From: Nocardia sp. NRRL S-836
Lineage (GTDB): Bacteria > Actinomycetota > Actinomycetes > Mycobacteriales > Pseudonocardiaceae
Length of the DNA: 64,000 bases
Reading direction: 5' to 3'
Assembly: GCF_001279525.1 (NCBI RefSeq)
Contig: NZ_LGDY01000036.1
Location: 62,001 to 126,000, forward strand
Shown: piece after piece, positions 27,701 through 36,813 of the stretch
How positions within the stretch are numbered: position 1 is the stretch's first letter
How the letters are laid out: each line of letters starts with the position of its first letter
Program-made: the position numbers and the translations under genes
Notes under the pieces: model-generated
Told to the model about the DNA's origin: nothing
Databases searched by the model: none
What the model saw: the letters and a program-made list of their open reading frames with translations, nothing else

Positions 27701-29903
27701 AGCGGCCAAGCGGTTCGCCGAAGTCGTCCAGGTCAGCAGGCAGAACCTCGCGTTGCTCGACGAGCTCGGCGAGGACTTCTTCGAGACGAGGATGCCCGGT
27801 GCCTCGGCGGGCCCACCGCTGCACAACCTCGGCAACGCCCTGCTGGAACTGGAACGGTTCGAGGAGTCACTCGACCCCAGCCGCCGCGCCGCCGAGACCT
27901 ACGTGGCACGTGCCAACTACGGCGGTGCGGCGGACTCGTTGACCAACCTCGGCCAAGCCCTCACCGAACTGCACCTGTACGAGGACGCGATCAGCGCCTT
28001 CACGAAGGCCGCGGACCTCCAGGGCCGGACCGGCAGGGCCTCACACGAGGGCGAGGCGTTCGGGCGGCTCAGCGTCGCGCTCTACCACGCGGCACGCTAC
28101 GAGGAGGCCTCCGCCGCGGCCCAGCAGTCCGCCGTCCTGCTCGGCCGGGCCGGTGACCACCACGGTGAGGCCCTGTCCCTGATCAACGTGGGCGCCGCCG
28201 CCGCGGAGGCCGGTCAGTTCGCCCAGGCGGCAGCCGCGTGCGGCAAGGCCGCCTCACTGTTCCGCAGGACCGGTGACCAGGGCCGGGAAGCGGACGCGCT
28301 GACCAACCAGAGCAAGGCGCTGGACAAAGCTCACCGTCACGAGGAAGCCGCCGCCATCTGCGAGCAGGCCGCCACCCTGTACCACGCAGTGGGCGACCCC
28401 AAGCGGGAACGCGCGCTCTTGCACGACCTCGGCGCACACCTGCGCGAACTGAAGCGCTATGCGGAGGCCGTCGCCGCCCACGAACGCGAGATCGCTCTCT
28501 GCCGGGAAACCGGCGAACGCGACGCGGAAGGCAAGGCGCTCATCGGCATCGGCCTCGCGCGGGCGTTCGACGACCGGTACGAGCAGTCCGTGATCGCCTG
28601 TCGGCAGGCCGTTGACGTCTACCGCGGCATCGGCGATCGAGGCGGTGAGGCGTTGGCGTTGCAGTGCCTCGGGGCGTCCGCCGCCGAGCTGGGCCACGTC
28701 GAGGAGGCCATCACCGCCCACCGGCTGGCCGCTGCCGCCTACCGCGACACGGGCGACCGGCGCGGTGAAGCCGCGATGTCGGGTGAGCTCGGCTCCGACC
28801 TGGGCAAGGCAGGCAGGTTCGCGGAGTCCGTGGTCGCGAGCGGCCGGGCCGCCGAGCTCTACCGGCAACTGGGCGACGGCGCCAAGGAGGCGCTCGCCCT
28901 GGTCAACGTCGGTCATGCTTTGCAGAGCGACGGGCGGGACGCGGAGTCCATCGCGGTCTGCGAACGCTCGGCGGCGCTCTTCCGCGAGCACGGCGACCGG
29001 CGCGGTGAGGGGGAGGCGTTGCGCAGGCTGAGCAGTGCCTTGGCTGCCACGGGCCAGCAGGGCGAGGCCATCGCCGCCGGACGGCGTTCCGTGCTCTGCT
29101 ACCGGGAGTCGGGCGACGAGCGCGAGGAAGCCATCTCCAGCTACGCGCTCGGCAAGATCCTGCTGGACGCGCGGCTCTACGAGGACGCCGCCGCCGCGAA
29201 CCGGCGCACCGCGGAGTTCATGCGGGACAACGGTGTTCCGTTCGTCGAGGCGTCCGCACTGCTCAACCTGTCCCGCGCGCTGCAAGCCCTGCACCGACTC
29301 GACGACCTCGTCGCCGTACTCACCCGTGCCGCCGCGCTCTACGAAGAACTCGACGACGGCGAGCGCAAGGGCCAGGCGAACTACCACCTCGGCGAAGCTC
29401 TCGTGGCGCTGCACCGGTACGACGAGGCCGCGCACGCCTATCACCGGGCGGCGGGCGCGTTCGGCGAGGTCGGTGAGCGCGACTACCAAGCCGCGGCGGT
29501 GTTCAACCTCAGCAAGGTCCTCGTGCGGGCGGGCCGCTACGAACAGGCGGCCGCCATCGGCATCGAAGCCGCCGCCGCGTACGGCCGGTCCGGTCCCGGT
29601 GATCCGGACCCGGAGGGCCAGGTGCTGTTCGAGATCGGTGCCGCGCTGGTGGAGGCGGGCCGACCGCGGGAGTCCGTCGCGGTGTTCCGGCGGTCTCTCG
29701 CGGTCTGCCAGGAGGTGGGAAACCGGGAACGGGAAGGCACCGCCCTGATGATGTTGGGTGCGGTCCTGGTCGACGCGGAGCAGTACGCCGAAGCAGTACG
29801 GGTGAACCAGCGGGCCGTCGAGTTCTGCCGCACGCTGGGAGACGCCCAGGGGTTCCAGCTGGCGGCAAGCCACCTCGACAAAGCCCTGCGCGGCCTGCGT
29901 TGA
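24726..29903 (+). CDS. Giant P-loop NTPase with about 28 TPR repeats (STAND-like)
   Basis: The 1725-residue protein starts with a strand-rich tag (VYAGGFGVLGEDVTITNVYG). Residues about 65-300 form a P-loop NTPase with Walker A GPGGQGKT (94-101), Walker B LLVVDYAD (141-148) and a sensor-like RILLIGRTVRW. A helical region of about 200 residues follows, and from about residue 520 to the end there are TPR repeats. The first eight or so are about 43 residues long. The last 20 are almost all exactly 40, with the pattern A-x3-Y/F-R-x-T/L-G-D-x2-G-E-A-x-A-L-x-N-L-G. The layout fits NTP-dependent conflict proteins (STAND-type). Target recognition by the TPR part is inferred. It is coupled to the TIR gene. 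Confidence 0.85.
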   Translation: MTGSRKDQHVYAGGFGVLGEDVTITNVYGTRVPVIEQLPAPSVPDADWLMAQPSRLLDARSQVVPFVGRDAELDRLRQWRDDGSSRLSVLLLHGPGGQGKTRLATRFAELSRGWHVVQAGFRTTSLPANGTNTPADAAGVLLVVDYADRWAHSELEQLLSDPVLNQQTPTRILLIGRTVRWFAALRGELAERRAQADDLPLHPLADNRLRMFAAARDRYAATDLYGLPDTVEPPRLDHRDFGLTLNLHMAALVAVDAHAHGRRPYLSDPHELSAYLLDRERLAWQLLYDAGRHGQDYRTRPTMMARTVFAAVLTGAVSQRTGERALASLRLDEHPQSLIDDHRFCYRPADDDLVLEPLYPDRLAEDFLGLLTPGHTISSYEADPWAKDVPETLTSAEALRPVIAPRAMTFLASTADRWAHVRQKVLYPLLRNDPRLAVAAGSPALTTLAALADSHDDGLIAVLQAVESCLPDGSDVNLDIGILAVVEVLTAHRLGNTTDPGERAWLYGTLAWRRANAGRAEEAIAPAEEAVSLHRHLVEANPGVPGHLAGLATALANLADRLSDVGRPEDALFVAEESVTISRRLASVEPAHQRSLVRSLTSLGNRLAVHGRPEEALAATQEAVDLQRELTGDRGDLAALLGSLSQRMYDVGHTEESLSLTGEVVDLFRELSAQNPAAAEPRLAAALISRSRSLLDAGRAEEGLAAATEASELFRGLADVNPAAHQAGLTTTLLNLGSFHAHLGREEEALVAVREAVDLCRRADNGGRPLDLARALGSLGWRLWHLGREDEALEAAREAAELYRRLAVAHPTLDLPEYADVMHLLSLARKQERDETEAAVRKAADLRHRLADAGADRSGIAAELGELAETLARRGRMQDAVAAVERAVEVHLGTGDRSAAADLIGRFGVTLAGAGPQEEAVTAHQRAAALYREDGKRSLEAMALTNLSAALAKLKRAEEAADAAGQAAAVYRETGEQHLEFAALTNQANALTAAKRFAEVVQVSRQNLALLDELGEDFFETRMPGASAGPPLHNLGNALLELERFEESLDPSRRAAETYVARANYGGAADSLTNLGQALTELHLYEDAISAFTKAADLQGRTGRASHEGEAFGRLSVALYHAARYEEASAAAQQSAVLLGRAGDHHGEALSLINVGAAAAEAGQFAQAAAACGKAASLFRRTGDQGREADALTNQSKALDKAHRHEEAAAICEQAATLYHAVGDPKRERALLHDLGAHLRELKRYAEAVAAHEREIALCRETGERDAEGKALIGIGLARAFDDRYEQSVIACRQAVDVYRGIGDRGGEALALQCLGASAAELGHVEEAITAHRLAAAAYRDTGDRRGEAAMSGELGSDLGKAGRFAESVVASGRAAELYRQLGDGAKEALALVNVGHALQSDGRDAESIAVCERSAALFREHGDRRGEGEALRRLSSALAATGQQGEAIAAGRRSVLCYRESGDEREEAISSYALGKILLDARLYEDAAAANRRTAEFMRDNGVPFVEASALLNLSRALQALHRLDDLVAVLTRAAALYEELDDGERKGQANYHLGEALVALHRYDEAAHAYHRAAGAFGEVGERDYQAAAVFNLSKVLVRAGRYEQAAAIGIEAAAAYGRSGPGDPDPEGQVLFEIGAALVEAGRPRESVAVFRRSLAVCQEVGNREREGTALMMLGAVLVDAEQYAEAVRVNQRAVEFCRTLGDAQGFQLAASHLDKALRGLR
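27484..29890 (+). repeat. Coding array of about 20 TPR units of 120 bp
   Basis: The 3' half of the ATPase gene is built of about 20 consecutive 40-residue units in register. Successive units share GDRRGEA-like and ALxNLG-like turns (for example GDRGGEALAL, GDRRGEAAMS, GDRRGEGEAL) but are not identical. Only two units (residues about 1000-1048 and 1600-1642) deviate in length. Confidence 0.8.
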
Positions 29904-30495
29904 GAACTTCCAACGCGGTGGCGCGTCGCTGCACCATCAGCCGGGTTCTGAAGGAACGGAACCGCGTCCTCATCTGAGGAAACCCGGAACATCAACGAGA
30001 AACCCTTCGGTGAAAAAACCTGCGCCCGACCGTCTGCGGTTGCGATCGGAAGAAGGCCGTGGCGAAGAATAGGTGGAATATTCGCTGTCGAGCAGGGAGA
30101 CGCGTGGTGGCATCTCCCGTTCGGTGCGGCCCACTGCTCCTCGCAGGTGAACCGCTCATGAGGTGCCGTCACGGCGGCGGGGGATGATCACTGCGCAGGC
30201 GCTCGCTCTTGGCCTGAGTCGTTCCCCGCTTTCCTCTGGCTGCGGCCGAGGTCCAATTGCCGCCTTTCGTCAACAATTGGAATAGCTGGGCGCGAAATTC
30301 ACCTCATCGAAGCTTTTGTTCCCGGCGCGTTCCCGGTACGAAAGACATATCGCCTCCACGAGCCCTCGACCGCCGGGCCCGACGTTGATTGCTTCCTCGC
30401 CGCACGTGCTGTGCCGGCGTGTTGTCCCGACCGTGCCGGCTCGCCGTGTGTGGCGTGGAACGTGGACACCGCTACCGCCAGTCCGAGGAGGATTC
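29904..30495. other. Intergenic region, no gene recognised
   Basis: About 590 bases of somewhat lower GC. All open frames are short and lack start signals or recognisable products. A GAATATTC palindrome near 30072 and an A-rich patch near 30010 are visible. I see no convincing promoter or terminator. Confidence 0.6.
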
Positions 30496-31230
30496 ATGTC
30501 ACCTGTCGACTCAGTCGGTCGCTCTCGAAGAGGGGTGGCCGCAGCGGCGTTGACAGCGTTGTTCCTGCCGTTGACCGCGGTGACGCCCGCTCACGCGGCC
30601 TTGGTCAACACCTACACCAACCCCGGCAACTTCACCTTCACCGTGCCGGCCGGGACCACCGCCGTCACCGTGCACGTCGTCGGGGCCGGTGGTGGGGGCG
30701 GTGGCAGTGGCTGGGGGTTCTTCCCGGTTCCCGGGCCCGGCGGCGGTGGCGGCGGAGGCGGGGCGAACGCGACCTGCACGCTGGCCGTCACCGCGGGTGC
30801 CGTCCTGAAGATCGCGGTCGGTGCAGGTGGCGCCGGAGGCGGTCCGCGTGAGGGCGTCTACCAGGCCAAAGCCGGCGCGTACGGTGGGAGTTCCAGCATC
30901 ACCATCGGTACGACCGTGCGGGCGAACGGCGGCGGTGGTCAGGGCGGGCAAGGCTCCCTCGGCGACAACACCGGCGGTGTCGGGGGCAACGGGAGCAGCT
31001 CTGCGAGCTGCAGCGGCACGGTGGTCACCACAACTCCCGGCGCGAATGGCGGCACCGGAGGCAACGGTGTGCTGAGCAACGGCGGTGGTCCAGGCGGTGC
31101 GGCTGGTTCGACGGTGCCCGCCGAATGCGCGGCCGGCACCGGACGAGGGGGCAACGGCGCCAACGGTGGTGTGTTCAACGGGTTCACCGGCGACGTCGGC
31201 AGCAACGGCTGCGTCGTCCTCAGGTACTGA
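30496..31230 (+). CDS. Secreted glycine-rich protein
   Basis: The protein has 244 residues from ATG 30496, with GAGGAGG directly upstream. The signal peptide ends near PAHA. The mature N-terminus (FTFTVPAGTTAVTVHVVGAG) matches the glycine-rich 'glycan-facing' domain found in many secreted bacterial proteins. Most of the rest is Gly/Asn/Ser-rich with tandem GGxGG and GANGG motifs, and it ends in GCVVLRY. Four cysteines are spread through the repeats. The fold is probably a glycine-rich beta structure at the cell surface; its function is unknown. The upstream in-frame extension to 30316 lacks a ribosome-binding site and would bury the signal peptide. Confidence 0.8.
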   Translation: MSPVDSVGRSRRGVAAAALTALFLPLTAVTPAHAALVNTYTNPGNFTFTVPAGTTAVTVHVVGAGGGGGGSGWGFFPVPGPGGGGGGGGANATCTLAVTAGAVLKIAVGAGGAGGGPREGVYQAKAGAYGGSSSITIGTTVRANGGGGQGGQGSLGDNTGGVGGNGSSSASCSGTVVTTTPGANGGTGGNGVLSNGGGPGGAAGSTVPAECAAGTGRGGNGANGGVFNGFTGDVGSNGCVVLRY

Positions 31231-31559
31231 TCCGGCCCGGGTCGTCCGCGCAAGCGACTCGAAAGCGGTCCGCTGACCTCTCTCACGTCCCCGCCGGTGG
31301 GGTCAGCGGCACGGCCTGACTGATCAAGGTCCAGCGCGTGCTGGACACCCCCGTCCTTGACCCGGACCGCTGACTGTCCGCGTTGACGGGCCGGCAGGTG
31401 GTGGCGTGTTCGTCTCGGTGGTTGCTCGGTGCGGAATCGGCGGTGATCGGGTGGAGTGCGCGAGCAAATGGGTGCGGCCTCCCGGTCGGCGCTAATGCGC
31501 CTCCCCGTGGTGGACGAACAAACCGGTGTTCACCTTCCCCACCGAAAAGGAGCTCACGG
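31231..31559. other. Intergenic region, no gene recognised
   Basis: The 329 bases between the two secreted-protein genes contain only the ribosome-binding site AAAAGGAG (31545-31552) of the next gene. No hairpin or promoter is obvious. Confidence 0.6.
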
Positions 31560-33272
31560 ATGACCACGCCTTCACCCGGTCGGCCTGGGCGCAGAGCGCT
31601 GCCGACGATCATCGCGGCGCTGACGGCCTTACCGCTGTCGTTCGCCCTCACCACCGCGCAACCCGCCTCCGCCGCACCCGGTGTGCCGCAGGCCCCGGTC
31701 GTGGTGTTCGCCGAGGACTTCGAGAACGGCCAGGGCGCCACACCCGTCCTGCTCACCGCCTACACCGGTGCCCCGCCGGTCGCGCAGACCTACACCGCCG
31801 ATCCGGCCTGGCTGACCGCCTGCAACGGATGGCTCGCGGCGGCGCAGCAGCCGGCCGCGCCGCCGCCCGGCAGCGGGTGCAGCGCAGGCAACTGGCAGGC
31901 GGTCCGCAACATGGCCGGGATCCTGGGGCAGTGGGCGGGCGGCGACCCGGCCGGCAACCACGCGGTCACCGCCTACACCGCGGCCGACCCCGGAGCGGGC
32001 AAGGTGCAACTGCGCACCCAGCAGCCCATCCCGCTGCCCGAGCCCGACCGGTTCCTGACCTTCTCGGTGGACGCGGCCGAGCAGAACTGCTTCGCCAACC
32101 ACGCGAAGTTCGAGTTCTACCTCCTCGACGGCGCGACCGCCGTACCCACCTTCACCACCCCGATCGAGCCCTGCGCCAACCCGTCGACCGTCATCAACGG
32201 CACCGCCGTGGGCACCTACACCAGCGACCGGCCCGTGCTGTTCGGCGGCTCCTCGGTCGGCGTGCAGCTGCTCAACGCCCAGGGCAGCGGCATCGGCAAC
32301 GACGCGGCGTTCGACAACGTCCGCGTCCTGGACGTCACCCCGCAGCTCGACGTCGGCTACAGCCCGTCCCCGGTCGAGGTCGGGCAGACCGCCACGCTGG
32401 TCTTCACCGTCACCAACACCAGCGAGCTGGCGGTCAAGGACGGGTGGTCGTTCACCGCGAACCTCCCCGCGGGCCTGACCGCCACCGCCCAGCCCACCAC
32501 CGACTGCACCGACGCCACCACCTCCACCGCCGCCGGCACGGTCACCGCCACCGGCGCCCTGGCCACCGGCCAGGTCTCGTGCACGATCACCGTCACGGTC
32601 ACCGCCGCCCACACCGGCACCTACACGACCTGCGCCACCGACGTCACCGCACGCGCCGGCCTCAACGCGCCGGGCTGCGCCTCGATCCGCTTCACCGCGC
32701 CGGTGCTGGTGTTCGACGCCCACGCACACGGCGGCAAGCTGACCGCTCCGCTGGTCGGCGTCGGCCCGCTGGCGCCGTCCGACCTGAGCTGCACCACCCA
32801 ACCGGGTCTCGACCAGGACCAGCTCCTCGGCGCGACCCTGCCGGGGATCGGCTCGCTGGGGGTCATCGACACCGAGGCCCGCGGCGTGGTCGGCGGCGAC
32901 GGCGAGCGCACCGTCAGCGCGTGGGCCCGCACCGCCAAGGTCTCGTTGCTGAACGGTCTGATCACCGCCGACGAGATCCGCGCCCGTGCCACCGCGGACG
33001 AGGACGGCACCGGCGCCGTCACCACCGCCGGCCAGGTCGAGCTGGTCAACCTGCGGATCAACGGCGTCCCCGTGGTCGACCCCGCGGTCGGCCTCACCAT
33101 CACCATCCCGCTGGTGGCCACGGTCGTGGTCAACGAACAACGTCCGCTGGCGGGTGGCGCCGGCATCGCGGTCAACGCCCTGCACGTCCGCCTGCTCAGC
33201 GGTGTCGACCTCGTCGTCAGCCACGCGCGGGTCACCCTCACCCGCCCAGGCATCCCCTGCCCGGTCAATTGA
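31560..33272 (+). CDS. Secreted DUF11-type surface protein, choice-of-anchor P-like
   Basis: The protein has 570 residues from ATG 31560, with AAAAGGAG 7 nt upstream. The signal peptide ends near QPASAA. Residues about 30-260 form a jelly-roll-like domain opening with VVVFAEDFENGQG. About 265-380 is a DUF11/CARDB-type beta-sandwich (VEVGQTATLVFTVTNTSELA). The last 190 residues (VFDAHAHGGKLTAPLVGVG onward) look like a choice-of-anchor P domain. There is no LPxTG or membrane anchor, so it is probably secreted or wall-associated. A surface structural role is inferred. Confidence 0.78.
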   Translation: MTTPSPGRPGRRALPTIIAALTALPLSFALTTAQPASAAPGVPQAPVVVFAEDFENGQGATPVLLTAYTGAPPVAQTYTADPAWLTACNGWLAAAQQPAAPPPGSGCSAGNWQAVRNMAGILGQWAGGDPAGNHAVTAYTAADPGAGKVQLRTQQPIPLPEPDRFLTFSVDAAEQNCFANHAKFEFYLLDGATAVPTFTTPIEPCANPSTVINGTAVGTYTSDRPVLFGGSSVGVQLLNAQGSGIGNDAAFDNVRVLDVTPQLDVGYSPSPVEVGQTATLVFTVTNTSELAVKDGWSFTANLPAGLTATAQPTTDCTDATTSTAAGTVTATGALATGQVSCTITVTVTAAHTGTYTTCATDVTARAGLNAPGCASIRFTAPVLVFDAHAHGGKLTAPLVGVGPLAPSDLSCTTQPGLDQDQLLGATLPGIGSLGVIDTEARGVVGGDGERTVSAWARTAKVSLLNGLITADEIRARATADEDGTGAVTTAGQVELVNLRINGVPVVDPAVGLTITIPLVATVVVNEQRPLAGGAGIAVNALHVRLLSGVDLVVSHARVTLTRPGIPCPVN

Positions 33273-33669
33273 CAGTTCTGGGCTGGTGAGGTCGTTCGGC
33301 ATTTGAACGGAAGGCGCTTCTGCGCGTTCCACCGGCAGTTTCGCAGGCTGAGCCCGAGCTGGGTTCGGTATCGCGCAATTGCTCCGGACGGGGTACCCGG
33401 TCGCGGAGTCGATACCTCCGGCAGAGGAAGACGATCATTGATCGGTCACCGAGAATTCGCTCTGCGACCGGTGCGAACTCGACCCTTTAGGCTGTTCGAG
33501 CACATTCCACGGGACAACGACTAACGACGTCAAGGAACCGCTCTCACAGCTGAGGTAGCCTCGGCGAAGATCCAACGTCGCTCGCGACGACCGGCGTCGT
33601 GCACATCGGCGTCGCGCATCGGCGTGCCGTGGCGATCGAGCCACCGTGATGGGGGAACGGGAGCTTGAC
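33273..33669. other. Intergenic region before the SARP gene
   Basis: 397 bases without a supported gene. A short frame at 33303-33524 has no ribosome-binding site or recognisable product. The region presumably holds the SARP promoter, but I cannot assign -35/-10 elements with confidence. Confidence 0.55.
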
Positions 33670-36600
33670 ATGGGGCTTGGGCTGCTCGGGCCGGTCGAGT
33701 TGGTCCTGGACGGCCGGTCGCTGGAGCTGGGCGGCCCGCGGCAGCGGGTCGTGCTGGCGGTCCTCGGGCTCAACGCCAACCGGGTGGTGCCGGTCGAGCA
33801 GCTGATCGACGCCGTGTGGGGCACGGCTCCGCCGTCGACGGCGCGGGGACAGATCCAGATCTCCATCTCGTTGCTGCGCAAGCTGTTCGCCGACGCCGGT
33901 CGGTCAGACGTGATCGTGACCCGCCCGCCGGGGTACGTGTTGCGGCTCGGTGCCGAGGAGGTGGACAGCCTCCGGTTCGGTGAGCTCGTGGCGGCGTCGC
34001 GGGAGCTGGCCGAGAGCGGGAAGCCCGTCGACGCGGCGGCGACGTTGCGCGAAGCGCTCGGGTTGTGGCGGGGGCCCGCGTTGGCGGACCTCCCCAGCGA
34101 CCTGGTGCAGCGCAGCGCCACCGTGCTGGAGGAGCAGCGGCTGGCCGCGATCGAGGCCCGCACCCGGCTCGACCTGGCGCTCGGGCGGCACCGCGAGGTG
34201 GTCGTCGAGCTGCGGGCGCTGGTGGCCGAGCACCCGTTGCGGGAAGGGCTGTACGGGCTGCTGATGCTCGCGCTGTACCGGACCGGCCGCCAGGCCGAGG
34301 CGCTGGAGGTGGGACGGCGTGCACGCGCGGTCCTGATCGAGGAGGTGGGGCTGGAGCCCGGCCCGGAGCTGCGGGACCTGGAGCAGGCGATTCTGCGCCG
34401 CGACGCGGCCCTCGGTGTGCCGGAGTCACCGCTGCCGGTCGGTTCGCCGGCCCCGCCCGCGCCCGCCGCCGGTGAACGGTCGGCTCTGGGCGTGGTGCCG
34501 CGGCAGCTGCCGGCCAGCATCGCGGACTTCACCGGCCGCGAGGAGCAGCTGGACGAGATCATGCGGCTGCTGGACGTGGACGAGGACAAGCGCTGGAGCA
34601 TGCCGATCATCGCCATCTCCGGCAAGGGCGGCGTCGGCAAGTCCACGCTCGCGGCCCGCGCGGCCCACCAGTTGAGCAGCCGCTACCCGGACGGCCAGCT
34701 GTACGCCGACATGGGGGCGGCCAGCGACAACGACCACACGGCCAAGCTGCTCGCGCGGTTCCTCCGGGCGCTGGGGGTCGCCGGCTCGGCGGTGCCCGAC
34801 GACGTGGAGGAACGCACCGAGCTGTACCGCAGCAAGCTGTCCGGCAAGCGCCTGCTGCTCGTGCTGGACGGCGTTTCCGACGAGTCGCAGGTCCGGCCGC
34901 TGCTGCCGGGCAGTCCGTCGTGTGCGGTGATCGTGACGAGCCGGGTCCGCCTGAGCGGGCTGCCGGGGGTCCGGCAGCTCGACGTCGACGTGTTCGACGT
35001 GGCGAGGTCGCTGGGACTGCTGAACCGGATCATCGGTCCGGAAAGGGTCGGGGCCGAGCCGGACGCCGCGGTGGAACTGGCCCGGTTGTGCGGTGGACTG
35101 CCGCTGGCCCTGCGCATCGCGGGCGCGCGGCTGGTGTCCCGGCCGCACTGGCGGTTGCGCGGGCTGGTCCGGCGGCTGCACGACGAGGCGCGGCGGCTGG
35201 ACGAGTTCGCCCACCACGGGCTGGAGCTGCGGCCGACGTTCGAGATCACCCACCGGGTGCTCGGCGAGCAGGCCCGGCGGCTGTTCCGGCTGTGCTCGCT
35301 GGTCACGGCGCCCGACTTCCCGGGGTGGACGGCCGCCGCACTGCTGGACACCACCGCGGCGGAGGCCGAGGAGGTGCTGGAGAGCCTGGTCGACGCCCAG
35401 TTGGTGGACACCGTCCAGTACGGGGAGGCGTCACCGCGCTACCGGCTGCACGACTTGATCAGGGTCTATGCCGCTGAGCGGTTGCAGCAGGACACCACGG
35501 AGGAGGAGCGGACCGGCGCGCTCGGACGGGTGCTGGGCGGCTGGCTGGCGCTGGCCGAGGAGGCGCACCGGCGCGAGTACGGCGGCGACTACACCATCCT
35601 GCACGGCACCGCGCGCCGGTGGCACCCCGGCGTCGCCGAGCTCGACGACCACCTCGGCGAGCCCGCGCACTGGTGGGAGGCGGAGCGCCGGGCCCTGGTG
35701 GCGGCGGTCCGGCAGGCCGCCGAGGCCGGGTTGGACGAGCTGTGCTGGGACCTCGCCCTGACCTCCGTCACGTTGTTCGAGGCCAAGGGGTACTTCGACG
35801 ACTGGATGGAGTGCTCCGGGCTCGCCCACGAGGCGGCCCGGCAGGCGGGCAACCGGCTCGGGATGGCCGCGACGCGGTACTCCCTCGGAACGCTCCACAT
35901 GTTCCAGGCCCGGCTCGACGACGCGGAGGAGTGCTTCACGGCCGCGCTGGAGCTGTTCGACGCGGTGGGCGACGAGCACGGCCGGGCGCTGGTGCTGCGG
36001 AACTACGCGCACGTCCACGGGCTCCGCGGCGACACCGTCGCGATGATGGCCAAGTACCTCGAAGCGCTGGCGGTGTTGCGGGCGGTGGGCGACCGGATCG
36101 GCGAGGCGCACGTCCTGCGCAGCATCGCCAAGCACCGGGTCGACGAGGGTGACACCGAGAGCGCGGCCCGCCTGCTGGACCAGGCGCTGACGATCACCAG
36201 GGAGACCGGCTGCCTGCGGGTCGAGGCGCAGGTGGAGCACAGGTTCGCCGAACTGCACCTGGCCACCGGCCAGCTCGAGGCCGCCCGGGACGCGTTGCAC
36301 CGCGTGCTGCGCATCGTGCGTGACAACGGCGACCGGATCGGCGAGGTCTACGCCGTGCACGGTCTGGGACTGCTCCGGCAGCGCGAGGGACGGCTGGACA
36401 ACGCCGACACGACGCTCGTGAACGCGCTGCAGCTGGCCCAGCGGGTGGGGGAGCGGTTGATCGAGGCCAGGTCCCGGTACTCGCTCGGCGAGATCGCGCT
36501 CGCCCGTGCCGACGTGGACGGGGGCGCGGCGCACCTGGAGGCGGCCCTGCAGCTCTTCGACGAGCTCGGATCGGCGCTGTGGCAGGCCAAGACGCTCGCG

Positions 36601-36747
36601 TTGCTGGCGGAGCACTCCGACGGCGCGGCGGCGCGGGAGCGGGTCGAGCAGGCCCTCGTGCTCCTGGCCGGCATCGAGTCCGCCGAGGCGGTCCAGCTCG
36701 TGGCGCGGTTGCGCGAGCGGTCCGCCTGCCGGTCCGTCGTGGGGTGA
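33670..36747 (+). CDS. AfsR/SARP-family regulator (BTAD, NB-ARC, TPR)
   Basis: The protein has 1025 residues from ATG 33670; the preferred start gives the typical MGLGLLGPVELVLDG and has GGGAG 6 nt upstream. Domains in order: an OmpR-type winged helix (about 5-95, with QRVVLAVLGLNANRVV and PPGYVLRL), a bacterial transcriptional activation domain (about 100-250, ending EVGLEPGPELRDLE), an NB-ARC ATPase (Walker A GKGGVGKS at about 318-325), and TPRs to the end. Proteins of this type activate neighbouring natural-product operons. It lies just upstream of the C-nucleoside-type operon, for which it is the obvious candidate activator (inference). Confidence 0.92.
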   Translation: MGLGLLGPVELVLDGRSLELGGPRQRVVLAVLGLNANRVVPVEQLIDAVWGTAPPSTARGQIQISISLLRKLFADAGRSDVIVTRPPGYVLRLGAEEVDSLRFGELVAASRELAESGKPVDAAATLREALGLWRGPALADLPSDLVQRSATVLEEQRLAAIEARTRLDLALGRHREVVVELRALVAEHPLREGLYGLLMLALYRTGRQAEALEVGRRARAVLIEEVGLEPGPELRDLEQAILRRDAALGVPESPLPVGSPAPPAPAAGERSALGVVPRQLPASIADFTGREEQLDEIMRLLDVDEDKRWSMPIIAISGKGGVGKSTLAARAAHQLSSRYPDGQLYADMGAASDNDHTAKLLARFLRALGVAGSAVPDDVEERTELYRSKLSGKRLLLVLDGVSDESQVRPLLPGSPSCAVIVTSRVRLSGLPGVRQLDVDVFDVARSLGLLNRIIGPERVGAEPDAAVELARLCGGLPLALRIAGARLVSRPHWRLRGLVRRLHDEARRLDEFAHHGLELRPTFEITHRVLGEQARRLFRLCSLVTAPDFPGWTAAALLDTTAAEAEEVLESLVDAQLVDTVQYGEASPRYRLHDLIRVYAAERLQQDTTEEERTGALGRVLGGWLALAEEAHRREYGGDYTILHGTARRWHPGVAELDDHLGEPAHWWEAERRALVAAVRQAAEAGLDELCWDLALTSVTLFEAKGYFDDWMECSGLAHEAARQAGNRLGMAATRYSLGTLHMFQARLDDAEECFTAALELFDAVGDEHGRALVLRNYAHVHGLRGDTVAMMAKYLEALAVLRAVGDRIGEAHVLRSIAKHRVDEGDTESAARLLDQALTITRETGCLRVEAQVEHRFAELHLATGQLEAARDALHRVLRIVRDNGDRIGEVYAVHGLGLLRQREGRLDNADTTLVNALQLAQRVGERLIEARSRYSLGEIALARADVDGGAAHLEAALQLFDELGSALWQAKTLALLAEHSDGAAARERVEQALVLLAGIESAEAVQLVARLRERSACRSVVG

Positions 36748-36763
36748 CCCGGCTGACCACGTG

Positions 36764-36796
36764 ACGGCCCGGCGTGGGTTCCGCCAGCCGGGCCGT
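36764..36796. terminator. Bidirectional terminator between convergent genes
   Basis: A perfect 10-bp stem (ACGGCCCGGC / GCCGGGCCGT) has a 13-nt loop whose ends can pair further. It lies between the SARP stop and the convergent small secreted peptide gene. Confidence 0.7.
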
Positions 36797-36813
36797 TGCG
36801 TCGATCGATCCGC

